Virus record (IMG/VR): IMGVR_UViG_3300031578_000356
Location: 1 to 22,929 of that record
Reading direction: 5' to 3' (one strand)
Length of the DNA stretch: 22,929 bases
Origin: a virus
Shown here: one piece after another, positions 1-7,237 of the stretch
How positions within the stretch are numbered: the first letter of the stretch is position 1
Layout: every line of letters begins with the position of its first letter
Made by a program: the position numbers and the translations under genes
Notes under the pieces: model-generated
What the model saw: only the letters and a program-made list of their open reading frames with translations
What the model was told of the DNA's origin: nothing
The model's database searches: none

Positions 1-1
1 G

Positions 2-2110
2 CTAAAATGGTGCGAAGATAATAATGTGCCAGCATTTAGTATTGTAGATCACGGATCGGCAATATCAATGTTTGATATGACTAGGTTGGAGAGCACTAAA
101 GTTATTGGTATACCAGGTTGTGGCCTGTACTTCTCAGTAGACCATATGCTGTATCCTTTTAACGCATGGGCTGTGAGCCAAAAGGGATATTTTAACCTTA
201 TGAAACTAGCATCTCTAGGTTATGATAATCAAATAACTGAGGATGGCGTGGTTAGACCGGTACTTACTCATGATAATATCTTATCTCACAAAGAAGGTCT
301 TATATTCGGGACAGCAGACGTATATGGGGCGATCGGCATGGCAATTGCTGATGGTACAAGTGACATTGCAGAAACTAGATTTGATGAATACATCAGATTA
401 TTTGGCAATGAACTCTTGGTCGAATTCTCACCAATTTCGATTACTGAAACTTACTCTGGAAAAACTGGTTTCCAGCGAATTAAGAAAAATGAAGTGGTGG
501 CCGATGGAGATCTTAATAAGGCATATAATAAATTTTTGTTGCAAATGGTCCGTAAATATAAGTTATCGGCCATTCCAATAAGTGGTGCACATTTTATAGA
601 ATCTGAAGATAAGTTAATTCAAGATGTAGTAGCAAAAAATTCTTATGCTAGTGGTAAATATTATATCGAATCATACCATGCACGTACTGCAAAGGATATT
701 TACTGGGGATTGAAGAATCATTTAGGTGATGATCTTACAGAAGAGATGTTCAATCAGTGGATTGAGAATACCTATCCTATAGCTGAAGGTGCTAAGAATA
801 TAAAGATCGAACATAGTTTTCATATGCCAGAGATTGAAATACCTAAGCATATAAAAGTACAGACAGACGATTATGACCAACAAACTTTACTATATACTAT
901 TGAATTATGTAAGCAACATGGTCGTTGGAATGATGATCCAAAATATACAGCTAGATTAAAAAAAGAAATATCAGTTATCATGAAAAACGGTACTCTTAAT
1001 TTCTTACCATATTTTTTATTGTATGAAGATATTTGTACATATGCTAGGGCTAATGATATTCTTCAGAATATTGGTCGTGGTTCAGCTGGTGGTTGCTTAT
1101 TATCATATTACTTAAAGATCATTCATATTGATCCTATAGCAACAGATTTGCCATTTGAACGTTTTCTATCAGTAGCACGTATTAATGCTGGTTCATTTCC
1201 AGATATTGACTGTGACTTTGGCGATAGAACTCCTATTATTAAGTATTTAGAAGAGAAATATAAATTAGGATTTGCACAGATGTGCACTTTCCAAAAGATG
1301 AAAACTAAAAATGCCATTAAAGATGCAATGTGGGCATTATATGGCAAAAATCGTAAAGATCCGAATGTTGAAGCTATATGTGCTTTTATCCCTGACTCAC
1401 CTCAAGGTGTAGATGAATATGGATTTCTGTATGGATACACTAATTCTGAAGGTGAGTATACTCCAGGTGTGGTAGAAACTGTACCAGAAGTTGCTAAATT
1501 CTTTGAACAGTTTTCCCAAGTAGAAGATATGGTCAAGCGGATGATAGGTCTTGTTAGAGGATGGGGTAGACATGCATCTGCGTATGTGGTATCAACCTTA
1601 GATTTGTCTTCAACTCGCGTCCCTACTATGAAAACTTTTGATAAGCATACTAATGAGATGATTACTGTTACTCAATTTGAAGCATCTATGGTAGAGCAAT
1701 CTGGTTTAGTTAAAGCAGATATTTTAGGAGTTACAACAATTCAAGCAGTGGCAGACTGTATGAAGATGATTTTAGATCGAACGGGTGTAGATTATCTTGA
1801 AGAAGATAATTCTGGTACGTCGTTGGTATATAGATTACCAGAAGATGAGAGAGTGTATACTGACTTCTATAAAAAGAAAACGGATTCATCTTTCCAATTT
1901 AATACATCTCTTATTAAGGGTTATATCCAGCAATTCGCACCAACACAGCGAGAACACTTATCTGCTATGACCGCGCTTTGTCGACCAGGAGCGTTAGACG
2001 GTGACCTAAAATTAGATCCTGTCTGTATAATAAAGTATGACGATGGTACAGAAGAATATAGACCAGTAGGGGAATATGAACTATGGTTGGAAAAACAGCG
2101 AAACCAATAG
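2..2110 (+). CDS. dnaE: DNA polymerase III alpha subunit (DnaE-like), N-terminal fragment, 5' partial
   Basis: Replicative C-family DNA polymerase, N-terminal piece. The reading frame is open to the window edge (from base 2, reading LKWCEDNN before the GTG at 26), so the gene starts upstream. Residue numbers here count from that GTG. A PHP-type VDHGS motif lies near the start, followed by DnaE-like text such as YFNLMKLASLGY. The palm follows with GRGSAGG and FPDIDCDF (residues ~392-398), which hold two catalytic aspartates, and the third is in GLVKADILG (D565). The spacing fits E. coli DnaE (403 to 555). The finger motif SSFQF...LCRPGALDG is present. The frame then ends abruptly, about 40 residues after RPG and before the YQE motif, because an HNH gene interrupts it. 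The last two residues (NQ) appear to come from the insert. The remainder of the polymerase starts at 2643. Family assignment is firm; whether the pieces assemble into an active enzyme is inferred. Confidence 0.93.
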   Translation, partial: LKWCEDNNVPAFSIVDHGSAISMFDMTRLESTKVIGIPGCGLYFSVDHMLYPFNAWAVSQKGYFNLMKLASLGYDNQITEDGVVRPVLTHDNILSHKEGLIFGTADVYGAIGMAIADGTSDIAETRFDEYIRLFGNELLVEFSPISITETYSGKTGFQRIKKNEVVADGDLNKAYNKFLLQMVRKYKLSAIPISGAHFIESEDKLIQDVVAKNSYASGKYYIESYHARTAKDIYWGLKNHLGDDLTEEMFNQWIENTYPIAEGAKNIKIEHSFHMPEIEIPKHIKVQTDDYDQQTLLYTIELCKQHGRWNDDPKYTARLKKEISVIMKNGTLNFLPYFLLYEDICTYARANDILQNIGRGSAGGCLLSYYLKIIHIDPIATDLPFERFLSVARINAGSFPDIDCDFGDRTPIIKYLEEKYKLGFAQMCTFQKMKTKNAIKDAMWALYGKNRKDPNVEAICAFIPDSPQGVDEYGFLYGYTNSEGEYTPGVVETVPEVAKFFEQFSQVEDMVKRMIGLVRGWGRHASAYVVSTLDLSSTRVPTMKTFDKHTNEMITVTQFEASMVEQSGLVKADILGVTTIQAVADCMKMILDRTGVDYLEEDNSGTSLVYRLPEDERVYTDFYKKKTDSSFQFNTSLIKGYIQQFAPTQREHLSAMTALCRPGALDGDLKLDPVCIIKYDDGTEEYRPVGEYELWLEKQRNQ

Positions 2111-2673
2111 ATGAAGGAATATTAGTTTCGCAATATGATAGTAGTAATATCTCTATAAGAGATTTAGCTAAAAAATTTGGAATAGATATTAAGAGAGTAA
2201 GGAAGATACTTAAAGAAAGCAATAGTGAAAAATTTAATAAAAGAACTAGATCGTTTGGTAGAGTAGTGTGGAATAAAGGATTAACTAAGCATGATAATGA
2301 TAAAGTCGCTAATATAGCTAAAAAATTATCTAAACATAGAGAAACACATGGGGTAAAAGATGGCTATAGTACTGTCTACTGTGATAAGTTAAGAACAAGA
2401 CTTAAAAAACATACGCACGTGTGGTTTGAGAATACTGGATACTTACCTAATTTTAAAAATAATGAGCAAATCCATCACATAGATGGTGATAAGCATAATA
2501 ATGACTTTGATAATTTAATGCTTGTTTCTGTATCAGAACATACCCGTATACATAAGAAATATGAGGAACTAACATTTAAACTAATGCAAAAAGGTTATGT
2601 ATCTTTAAATAAACAGACTGGTGAATTGGAGACAGAATTCTTATGGCGAATGCTGAACGAGGACGCCGAATAG
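2083..2673 (+). CDS. HNH homing endonuclease interrupting dnaE
   Basis: Predicted site-specific DNA endonuclease, 196 residues. Residues ~12-46 form a helix-turn-helix (ISIRDLAKKFGIDIKRVRKIL). Residues ~59-86 resemble the NUMOD3 DNA-binding motif (VVWNKGLTKHDNDKVANIAK). The HNH core spans ~128-158, with H131/H132, D134, N140, N144, H153 and H157. The ATG lies inside the end of the upstream polymerase fragment, with AGGGGA nine bases before it. The stop lies 31 bases inside the downstream fragment, so the gene overlaps both pieces and is likely translationally coupled. Its frame differs from both. The base composition is visibly more AT-rich than the flanking polymerase. By analogy with free-standing endonucleases that split phage genes (MobE in Aeromonas phage Aeh1 nrdA), it probably cleaves the uninterrupted dnaE allele and spreads by homing. 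The target site is inferred, not shown. Confidence 0.9.
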   Translation: MVGKTAKPIDEGILVSQYDSSNISIRDLAKKFGIDIKRVRKILKESNSEKFNKRTRSFGRVVWNKGLTKHDNDKVANIAKKLSKHRETHGVKDGYSTVYCDKLRTRLKKHTHVWFENTGYLPNFKNNEQIHHIDGDKHNNDFDNLMLVSVSEHTRIHKKYEELTFKLMQKGYVSLNKQTGELETEFLWRMLNEDAE

Positions 2674-3962
2674 TTAGCGTCGAAAAATATGAAGCACTAA
2701 ATACTACCGCGGCACAATATTATATGGATGTTAGGAACAACATACAACCTCTTCGCTATTTACACCCTGATTTAGCAACATGTACTTCAAATGGTGTGTT
2801 TGTATACCAAGAAGAAGTCATGAAATTCTTAGTAGATTATGGTGGCTATTCTTTAGAGGAGTCTGATCGTATTCGTGGTGCTATCGCAAAGAAAAAGCAA
2901 GAAGTGATGATGGAAGCTTTCGATAAGATTCGGAAGAATACTACACCTAGAGGGTGGACAGTAGAACAGCAACAAGTTGTATGTGACATGGTTCAAGCAT
3001 TTGCAAGATATAGCTTTAACCGTTCTCATTCTCGTTGTTACGGAGAACTCGGTTACATCACTATGTATTTGAAGCATCACCATAAATTAGAGTGGTGGAC
3101 AGCAGTTCTTAATAATACTTCTAATGAAGATAAGTTACGTCATTATATGACTCTACTTGGAGATCTAGTTCAATCCCCCTCAATAGATAAACCAACACGC
3201 AAGTTCACTATTCGTGGAGATAAGATTGTTGCTCCTCTTTCTGTATTGAAACGTGTTGGAGGAACATCAATTGATGAGTTGGTTGAAAAAGGACCGTTTA
3301 AAGATCTTGATGATTATATTGACCGTGTTAAACATAATAAAGTGAATATTGGACATTTCTCATCTATTATAAAAGGACGAGCTGCCGATTGCTTCATGGA
3401 TCCGAATTTGCCTTATGATGAGGCACGCTTAAAACTCATGGAAGAGTATCAGGCGAAAAGAAAATGTAATTCATTTAAAGATGAAATGCTAGATGTTTCA
3501 CCTATGTCTGTTTTCTTAATGGAGAAAGATACAAATAGATGCTTTAATAAAACAATCCTCAATGATCCTGAATTAGTAAAAACCATCACCACAATTAATA
3601 CTGATTTTATAGCTACAGGTCGTAAGGGAGTACCAATGATATTTAGACGTACACCAATACTAGCTAATTTAGCAGTTGCACAAGGTTTACTAGAAAATAA
3701 ACATGATTCAACTATAGGTATGATCATGTTGTTTGAAGGTTCCACTTCACGAAGTGGTGTATCTAAAAAGAGTGGTAAACCATTTACTATGGTAAAAACT
3801 ATGCTATCTGATGGTTTTACAACTGTAGAATGCGTTATGTGGGATAGTAAAAAAGCTTTTGGTTGGCCTCACAATAGCTTAGTATTTGTTCGTGGCCAAC
3901 TTAAAGAAGGTTGGAATACACCAATTAGTATAACCATTTCTGATATTGAAAGGATTACATAA
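2643..3962 (+). CDS. dnaE: DNA polymerase III alpha subunit (DnaE-like), C-terminal fragment
   Basis: The 439-residue continuation of the interrupted polymerase. Residues ~40-80 carry the DnaE finger text YLHPDLATCTSNGVFVYQEEV and GYSLEESDRIRGAIAKKKQEVM, matching the family's YQEQVM...LRRAMGKKK region. FARYSFNRSHSRCYGELGY and TMYLKHHHKLEWW match the FNKSHSAAYA...YLKAHYP region. The C-terminal ~90 residues (SGKPFTMVKTMLSDGFTTVECVMW) look like the OB-fold nucleic-acid-binding domain. The ATG at 2643 lies within the HNH gene, with GGAG about 11 bases upstream also inside it. The first five residues (MANAE) appear to be derived from the insert. Fusing CGA at 2099-2101 directly to GGA at 2661 restores a sensible continuous polymerase (...LEKQR-GRRIVSVEKY...). 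It should therefore work as a separately translated subunit of a two-chain polymerase unless splicing occurs. Confidence 0.92.
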   Translation: MANAERGRRIVSVEKYEALNTTAAQYYMDVRNNIQPLRYLHPDLATCTSNGVFVYQEEVMKFLVDYGGYSLEESDRIRGAIAKKKQEVMMEAFDKIRKNTTPRGWTVEQQQVVCDMVQAFARYSFNRSHSRCYGELGYITMYLKHHHKLEWWTAVLNNTSNEDKLRHYMTLLGDLVQSPSIDKPTRKFTIRGDKIVAPLSVLKRVGGTSIDELVEKGPFKDLDDYIDRVKHNKVNIGHFSSIIKGRAADCFMDPNLPYDEARLKLMEEYQAKRKCNSFKDEMLDVSPMSVFLMEKDTNRCFNKTILNDPELVKTITTINTDFIATGRKGVPMIFRRTPILANLAVAQGLLENKHDSTIGMIMLFEGSTSRSGVSKKSGKPFTMVKTMLSDGFTTVECVMWDSKKAFGWPHNSLVFVRGQLKEGWNTPISITISDIERIT

Positions 3963-4489
3963 TGTCAAAGTTTATAATAGTTAAAGAAGCACCAGAAGAG
4001 CTCTCAAAAGGTTGTTTTATAATTAAGGCACCAAACTTTATGGATGAGATTGAAGAATCTTCAAAAAAGAGACCTCAGAGTAAACAGTTAACACCTAATT
4101 ATTTACGAGCTGTAATTGGTGTAATTGGTGCTAAATATGCAGATGAAAATTTTAGTGCGTTAACATCTGTTAACGTCAGCCCTTATCGTGGTGTGCCGTG
4201 TCCCGATAATGCAAGTGTTCAAGATGCATTGTTTAAAATCTTTAAATCATCATATCCACAAATGATAGATAACTATGTGGAATACCATATCAAAAAACGT
4301 CCATTTGGTACTAAACTTATATATTTTTTGGGTGATTTTACTCAAACAGGTAAATTTACTGCACAAGGAATTGATGAAATAAAAATGAAAGATGTGGATG
4401 TATACCTCGGAAAAGACAAGAAAAAAACCGTAGGAAGACCCGCAATAACTGATGAAGAAGCAACCAAAAATTCAGAAAATATGGTATAA
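3962..4489 (+). CDS. Hypothetical protein between polymerase and SSB
   Basis: 175-residue protein of a family I do not recognise. Its ATG overlaps the last base of the polymerase stop codon (TAATG), so it is very likely co-translated with the polymerase C-terminal fragment. No signal peptide or membrane segment is visible. Residues ~40-60 are basic and Lys/Arg-rich (SSKKRPQSKQLTPNYLR). Near the C-terminus KKKTVGRPAITDEEATK contains a GRP core reminiscent of an AT-hook, which would fit nucleic-acid binding but is weak evidence on its own. Its position between replicative polymerase and single-strand DNA-binding protein suggests a replication accessory role. That is inference from context only. 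The stop codon overlaps the -10-like element at 4484-4490. Confidence 0.8.
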   Translation: MSKFIIVKEAPEELSKGCFIIKAPNFMDEIEESSKKRPQSKQLTPNYLRAVIGVIGAKYADENFSALTSVNVSPYRGVPCPDNASVQDALFKIFKSSYPQMIDNYVEYHIKKRPFGTKLIYFLGDFTQTGKFTAQGIDEIKMKDVDVYLGKDKKKTVGRPAITDEEATKNSENMV

Positions 4490-4490
4490 T
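4484..4490 (+). promoter_or_regulatory. Putative promoter -10 element (GTATAAT) before SSB
   Basis: TGGTATAAT here fits an extended -10 element (TG-n-TATAAT). No TTGACA-like -35 box is seen 16-18 bases upstream. It lies ~80 bases before the SSB start codon and would drive the gp32/UvsY/UvsX-like run independently of the polymerase genes. The same GTATAAT recurs before other genes in the window. The leader downstream has a small hairpin (ATGCCAA-TAG-TTGGTAT, about 4497-4513). Confidence 0.5.
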
Positions 4491-4569
4491 ATAGACATGC
4501 CAATAGTTGGTATTTAGATAAGTTAACATATTTGCCTGATAGGTAAACCCTTTAAACATTGGAGAAGTT

Positions 4570-5586
4570 ATGGGAGAGATCCTCATTAATCAGAAGTCAC
4601 TCAAAACAGCCCGCGAGTGGAAAAGACACAAAATTCAAGACGGTTCAAATGTGTATCGAATACTACCACCTTTTGGTGACGTGGAAGTACATGATAACTA
4701 TCCTTACCGTAAATGGTCAGTAGCCTGGCTTATCGATCCTAAAAAAGGATCAAGAATGCCTTTTGCTACACCTCTTACAGATGGAGATGAAGCTTGTCCA
4801 GTTAAAGAATACCAAGATGCTCTTCGTGAATATATTGAAGGCAGAAAAGCTATGCTTAAAGCTGAAGGAATGACAGACTTGGATATCAAGGATGCATTGA
4901 AGTCCCTTCACGAGGTACAGTGGAATGTAAAAGTTCAACATATGTATGCGTACAATGCTTGTGATAAGTCTGGCAACGTTGGTCTTCTTGAAATTAAATC
5001 CACAGCTCATAAAGCTATGAAGAAAATGATGTCTGAATATATTACGAAGTATGGACAAGATCCCACTTCCTTAGGTTCAGACATTAAAGAAGATTCTGGT
5101 GTATGGTTTAATATTAAAAAAGATGGTGTTGGTAAGAACACTGAATATAGCGTTGGCTTCGCAACCATCAGCTCTAAAGATAATGATGGTGAACTCGTTT
5201 TCAAGAATGACCGAACCCCTTTACCAAATGCTGTGGTTGAAGGATATAATCAACTTGGATATGATCTTAACTCAGTATATCGTCGTAAAACGTACAGCGA
5301 ACTTAAAGACATTCTCGCATACAACCTTTCATTGATCGCAGAAGATTGCCCGGAAGCTGTTCTTCCTGGGTTCGATGAGTTTACAAGTGTAACCGAACAA
5401 GAACCAACGAAAGAACAACGAAATGATGAAGTTATTACCAAATCAACAAGAAAGTTTGTTCTCAATCTAGATGATGACGAGGATACTGGTCCTAGTACTG
5501 TTGACTCTAATGATGATGTTCGGAATGTAGCATCTAGTGACATGGATGATATTAAGAATTTTGCTGACTCAATCTTAGGGGATTAA
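4570..5586 (+). CDS. Single-stranded DNA-binding protein (T4 gp32-like)
   Basis: 338-residue predicted ssDNA-binding protein that would coat single strands at the fork and during recombination. The N-terminus has a basic segment (SLKTAREWKRHK) followed by NVYRILPPFG. The core has VQHMYAYNACDKSGNVGLLEIKS, then a YGQDPTSLG...SGVWFNIKKDG region like other phage gp32-type proteins. The C-terminal ~45 residues are strongly acidic (NLDDDEDTGPSTVDSNDD) and end MDDIKNFADSILGD. This is the acidic tail arrangement used by gp32 and SSB to recruit partners. GGAGAAG precedes the ATG. It is followed at one base by the UvsY-like gene and then UvsX, reproducing the T4 functional trio. I do not see the CxxC/His zinc site of T4 gp32 clearly, so homology to T4 gp32 itself is uncertain although the role is likely. 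Confidence 0.75.
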   Translation: MGEILINQKSLKTAREWKRHKIQDGSNVYRILPPFGDVEVHDNYPYRKWSVAWLIDPKKGSRMPFATPLTDGDEACPVKEYQDALREYIEGRKAMLKAEGMTDLDIKDALKSLHEVQWNVKVQHMYAYNACDKSGNVGLLEIKSTAHKAMKKMMSEYITKYGQDPTSLGSDIKEDSGVWFNIKKDGVGKNTEYSVGFATISSKDNDGELVFKNDRTPLPNAVVEGYNQLGYDLNSVYRRKTYSELKDILAYNLSLIAEDCPEAVLPGFDEFTSVTEQEPTKEQRNDEVITKSTRKFVLNLDDDEDTGPSTVDSNDDVRNVASSDMDDIKNFADSILGD

Positions 5587-5587
5587 T

Positions 5588-6019
5588 ATGTCTCTCGAGA
5601 AAATTGCCCAATATTCCGAGAAAATAAAAGATATAGCAAAGGGAGCCAACACCATGTTGGCTCCCATGATGCTTCGAGATTTCATTATTGCGATGGATAT
5701 TACTTCTGATATGCTTGCAAAAGCTATACGTAATGAAGTTCGTGCTAATGCTAAATTAAAGCAAGCAGAAGCAGAAGCTTATTTTGACAGAGCTCCAGAT
5801 TATCTAAAAGATAAAGGGGTAAAAGAAAGTTCAGAAGCTAAAAAGTACTATGTACCCATGGATCCTGATGTAATTGAAGCCTCTGATGAAAAAGGAAAAG
5901 CAGAAGCTATGTGTGCTTTTCTAAAAAATAAGTTACAAGAGTTCAGAATGTGTCATGACGACGTGAAAAAGATGGCGTATGCTGGAGACTATAATAACTC
6001 GCCTAATGAAGGCATGTAA
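5588..6019 (+). CDS. Putative recombination mediator (UvsY-like)
   Basis: 143-residue, largely helical protein, close in length to T4 UvsY (137 residues). Residues ~40-75 are a charged helix (AKAIRNEVRANAKLKQAEAEAYFD). A short loop with YLKDKGVKESSEAKKYYVP follows, then a second helical stretch (EMCAFLKNK-like, ending FRMCHDDVKKMAY). This helix - substitution-prone loop - helix layout is typical of phage UvsY-type proteins. In T4 these load UvsX onto gp32-coated DNA. The gene lies exactly between the SSB and the RecA-like recombinase, starting one base after the SSB stop, and the call rests mainly on this order. A perfect 10-bp inverted repeat lies inside the coding region at 5641-5665. A generic helical protein is the alternative. 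Confidence 0.55.
   Translation: MSLEKIAQYSEKIKDIAKGANTMLAPMMLRDFIIAMDITSDMLAKAIRNEVRANAKLKQAEAEAYFDRAPDYLKDKGVKESSEAKKYYVPMDPDVIEASDEKGKAEAMCAFLKNKLQEFRMCHDDVKKMAYAGDYNNSPNEGM
5641..5665 (+). repeat. Perfect 10-bp inverted repeat inside the UvsY-like gene
   Basis: GGGAGCCAAC (5641-5650) and GTTGGCTCCC (5656-5665) are exact reverse complements separated by five bases. In RNA this is a stable hairpin beginning about 53 bases after the start codon. No U-tract follows (next bases ATGATG), so it is not a standard intrinsic terminator. It could be an mRNA processing or stability element, an attenuating structure or a protein-binding site. Confidence 0.7.
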
Positions 6020-6035
6020 ATCCATTTGTATTAAC

Positions 6036-6045
6036 TTAGTACTAA
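6036..6045 (+). repeat. Palindrome upstream of uvsX
   Basis: TTAGTACTAA is a perfect 10-bp palindrome in the 56-base gap before the recombinase gene. It overlaps a second small inverted repeat AGTAC-TAAG-GTACT (6038-6051). It could be an operator or a weak hairpin; no strong promoter is seen with it. Confidence 0.35.
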
Positions 6046-6075
6046 GGTACTGTCTACGGACGTAAAGGAGAAGTT

Positions 6076-7227
6076 ATGAGCACTACTAAATGGATGTCTA
6101 AACTTGCAAAAGATGTTGGCAGAATAGCCACAGACATCCCATCCCCAACACAAAATATAACTAAGCTACCATCCCCATCTATGAATTGGGTTGTAGGTAA
6201 TGGAGGAATTGTTAAGGGTAAAGCACTCTTACTATTCGGTCCGGAATCAGGTGGTAAATCACTACTCATGCAACTAATTTTAATTCAGTTGCTCAGAGAT
6301 AACCCTGAAGGAATGTGTATCCTTTTTGATTCCGAATACTCTTTCAATCCCGATTGGTTTAGAAAACTAGCCGGTGCATCTTCAGATCCTCGTGAGGTGT
6401 TTGAAGTTGAATCTATAGTATCTAGATTAATCGTGCGTCAATCTAATGATCCACTAAAGATTTTTGATTATATTGAAGGAGAGTTGCAGGAAATGATTCA
6501 GGATGGATGTCCTATCGTAGGTATGGGGATAGATTCTGTAAAAGCAATTCGATATCCAAAAGATCACAAAGAAAAATCTACAAAGATGGTTATGGGTGGA
6601 GGTGGTGCTTCATATTTAGGATCTACTTTAAAGGGAACACTGCCTGTTATTCGTGAAAATAATATAACCACTATCTTGGTTCAGCAAGTATACGAAGAGA
6701 TGGACGAATATAAGAAAATGTCCAACCCGTATATCGTTCCTGATGGTCGAGCACTAAAACATTTTTGTGATTATATGCTGGAGGTAACACGAATTGATAC
6801 CAAGGCAGGACGAATTGAAGAGGGTAAGAACATTTACGGAGGCGCTCAACAGATTGGACATATTGTCCGTGTGCGAGGCAAGAAGAATCGTGTGGGTGCA
6901 CCGTTTAGAGCAGGTCAGTTTGCTTTGTCATACTCTGGTGGAATTATTAATATTGCAGAAGAAATATATGAGTTAGCTAAATCTCTAGGTGTAGTGTTTC
7001 ATCCGGTGAGTGAAAATACTGGTCGTCCTAGTACTTCAATGTGGCAGGTATTAGATTATCCAGCAATCAATGGTGAAGCTAATTTTAAAACATGGTTTAT
7101 ATCTGATAAAGATGCTCAAGAAAAAACAATGGAAGCATGCTATACTGTAGATAACGAAGATACACTAGCAAAACGTAATGCAGAATTAGGTTACACTGAT
7201 GATACCGCTAGTTCAATGTTAGAGTAA
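6076..7227 (+). CDS. RecA-like recombinase (UvsX family)
   Basis: 383-residue ATP-dependent strand-exchange protein. Walker A is GPESGGKS (residues 55-62). The catalytic-glutamate region DSEYSFNP (~86-93) corresponds to DAEHALDP of RecA. Walker B is in VGMGIDSV, followed by a glycine-rich DNA-binding loop (MVMGGGGASYLG). The ILVQQVYEEMD segment corresponds to the RecA NQ-type switch. The last ~110 residues (VRVRGKKNRVGAPFRAGQF...) resemble the RecA core end and C-terminal domain (VVKNKIAAPFKQAEF). AAAGGAGAAG sits just before the ATG. It would pair homologous DNA for recombination-dependent replication, loaded by the UvsY-like protein onto SSB-coated strands. The SbcD-like nuclease gene follows 10 bases after its stop. 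Confidence 0.92.
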   Translation: MSTTKWMSKLAKDVGRIATDIPSPTQNITKLPSPSMNWVVGNGGIVKGKALLLFGPESGGKSLLMQLILIQLLRDNPEGMCILFDSEYSFNPDWFRKLAGASSDPREVFEVESIVSRLIVRQSNDPLKIFDYIEGELQEMIQDGCPIVGMGIDSVKAIRYPKDHKEKSTKMVMGGGGASYLGSTLKGTLPVIRENNITTILVQQVYEEMDEYKKMSNPYIVPDGRALKHFCDYMLEVTRIDTKAGRIEEGKNIYGGAQQIGHIVRVRGKKNRVGAPFRAGQFALSYSGGIINIAEEIYELAKSLGVVFHPVSENTGRPSTSMWQVLDYPAINGEANFKTWFISDKDAQEKTMEACYTVDNEDTLAKRNAELGYTDDTASSMLE

Positions 7228-7237
7228 GAGGTGTTCC

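Noticed and set aside
243-581. Alternative-frame + strand frame inside the polymerase
   Set aside because: It overlaps conserved DnaE coding sequence, has no ribosome site and shows no recognisable domain.
2102-2660. Self-splicing intron or intein in dnaE
   Set aside because: The HNH frame fills almost the whole insert, leaving no room outside it for an intron core, and no group I P7/R-S-like or group II end signals were seen. An intein would need one continuous frame with the polymerase, but the three parts are in different frames. RNA data could overturn this.
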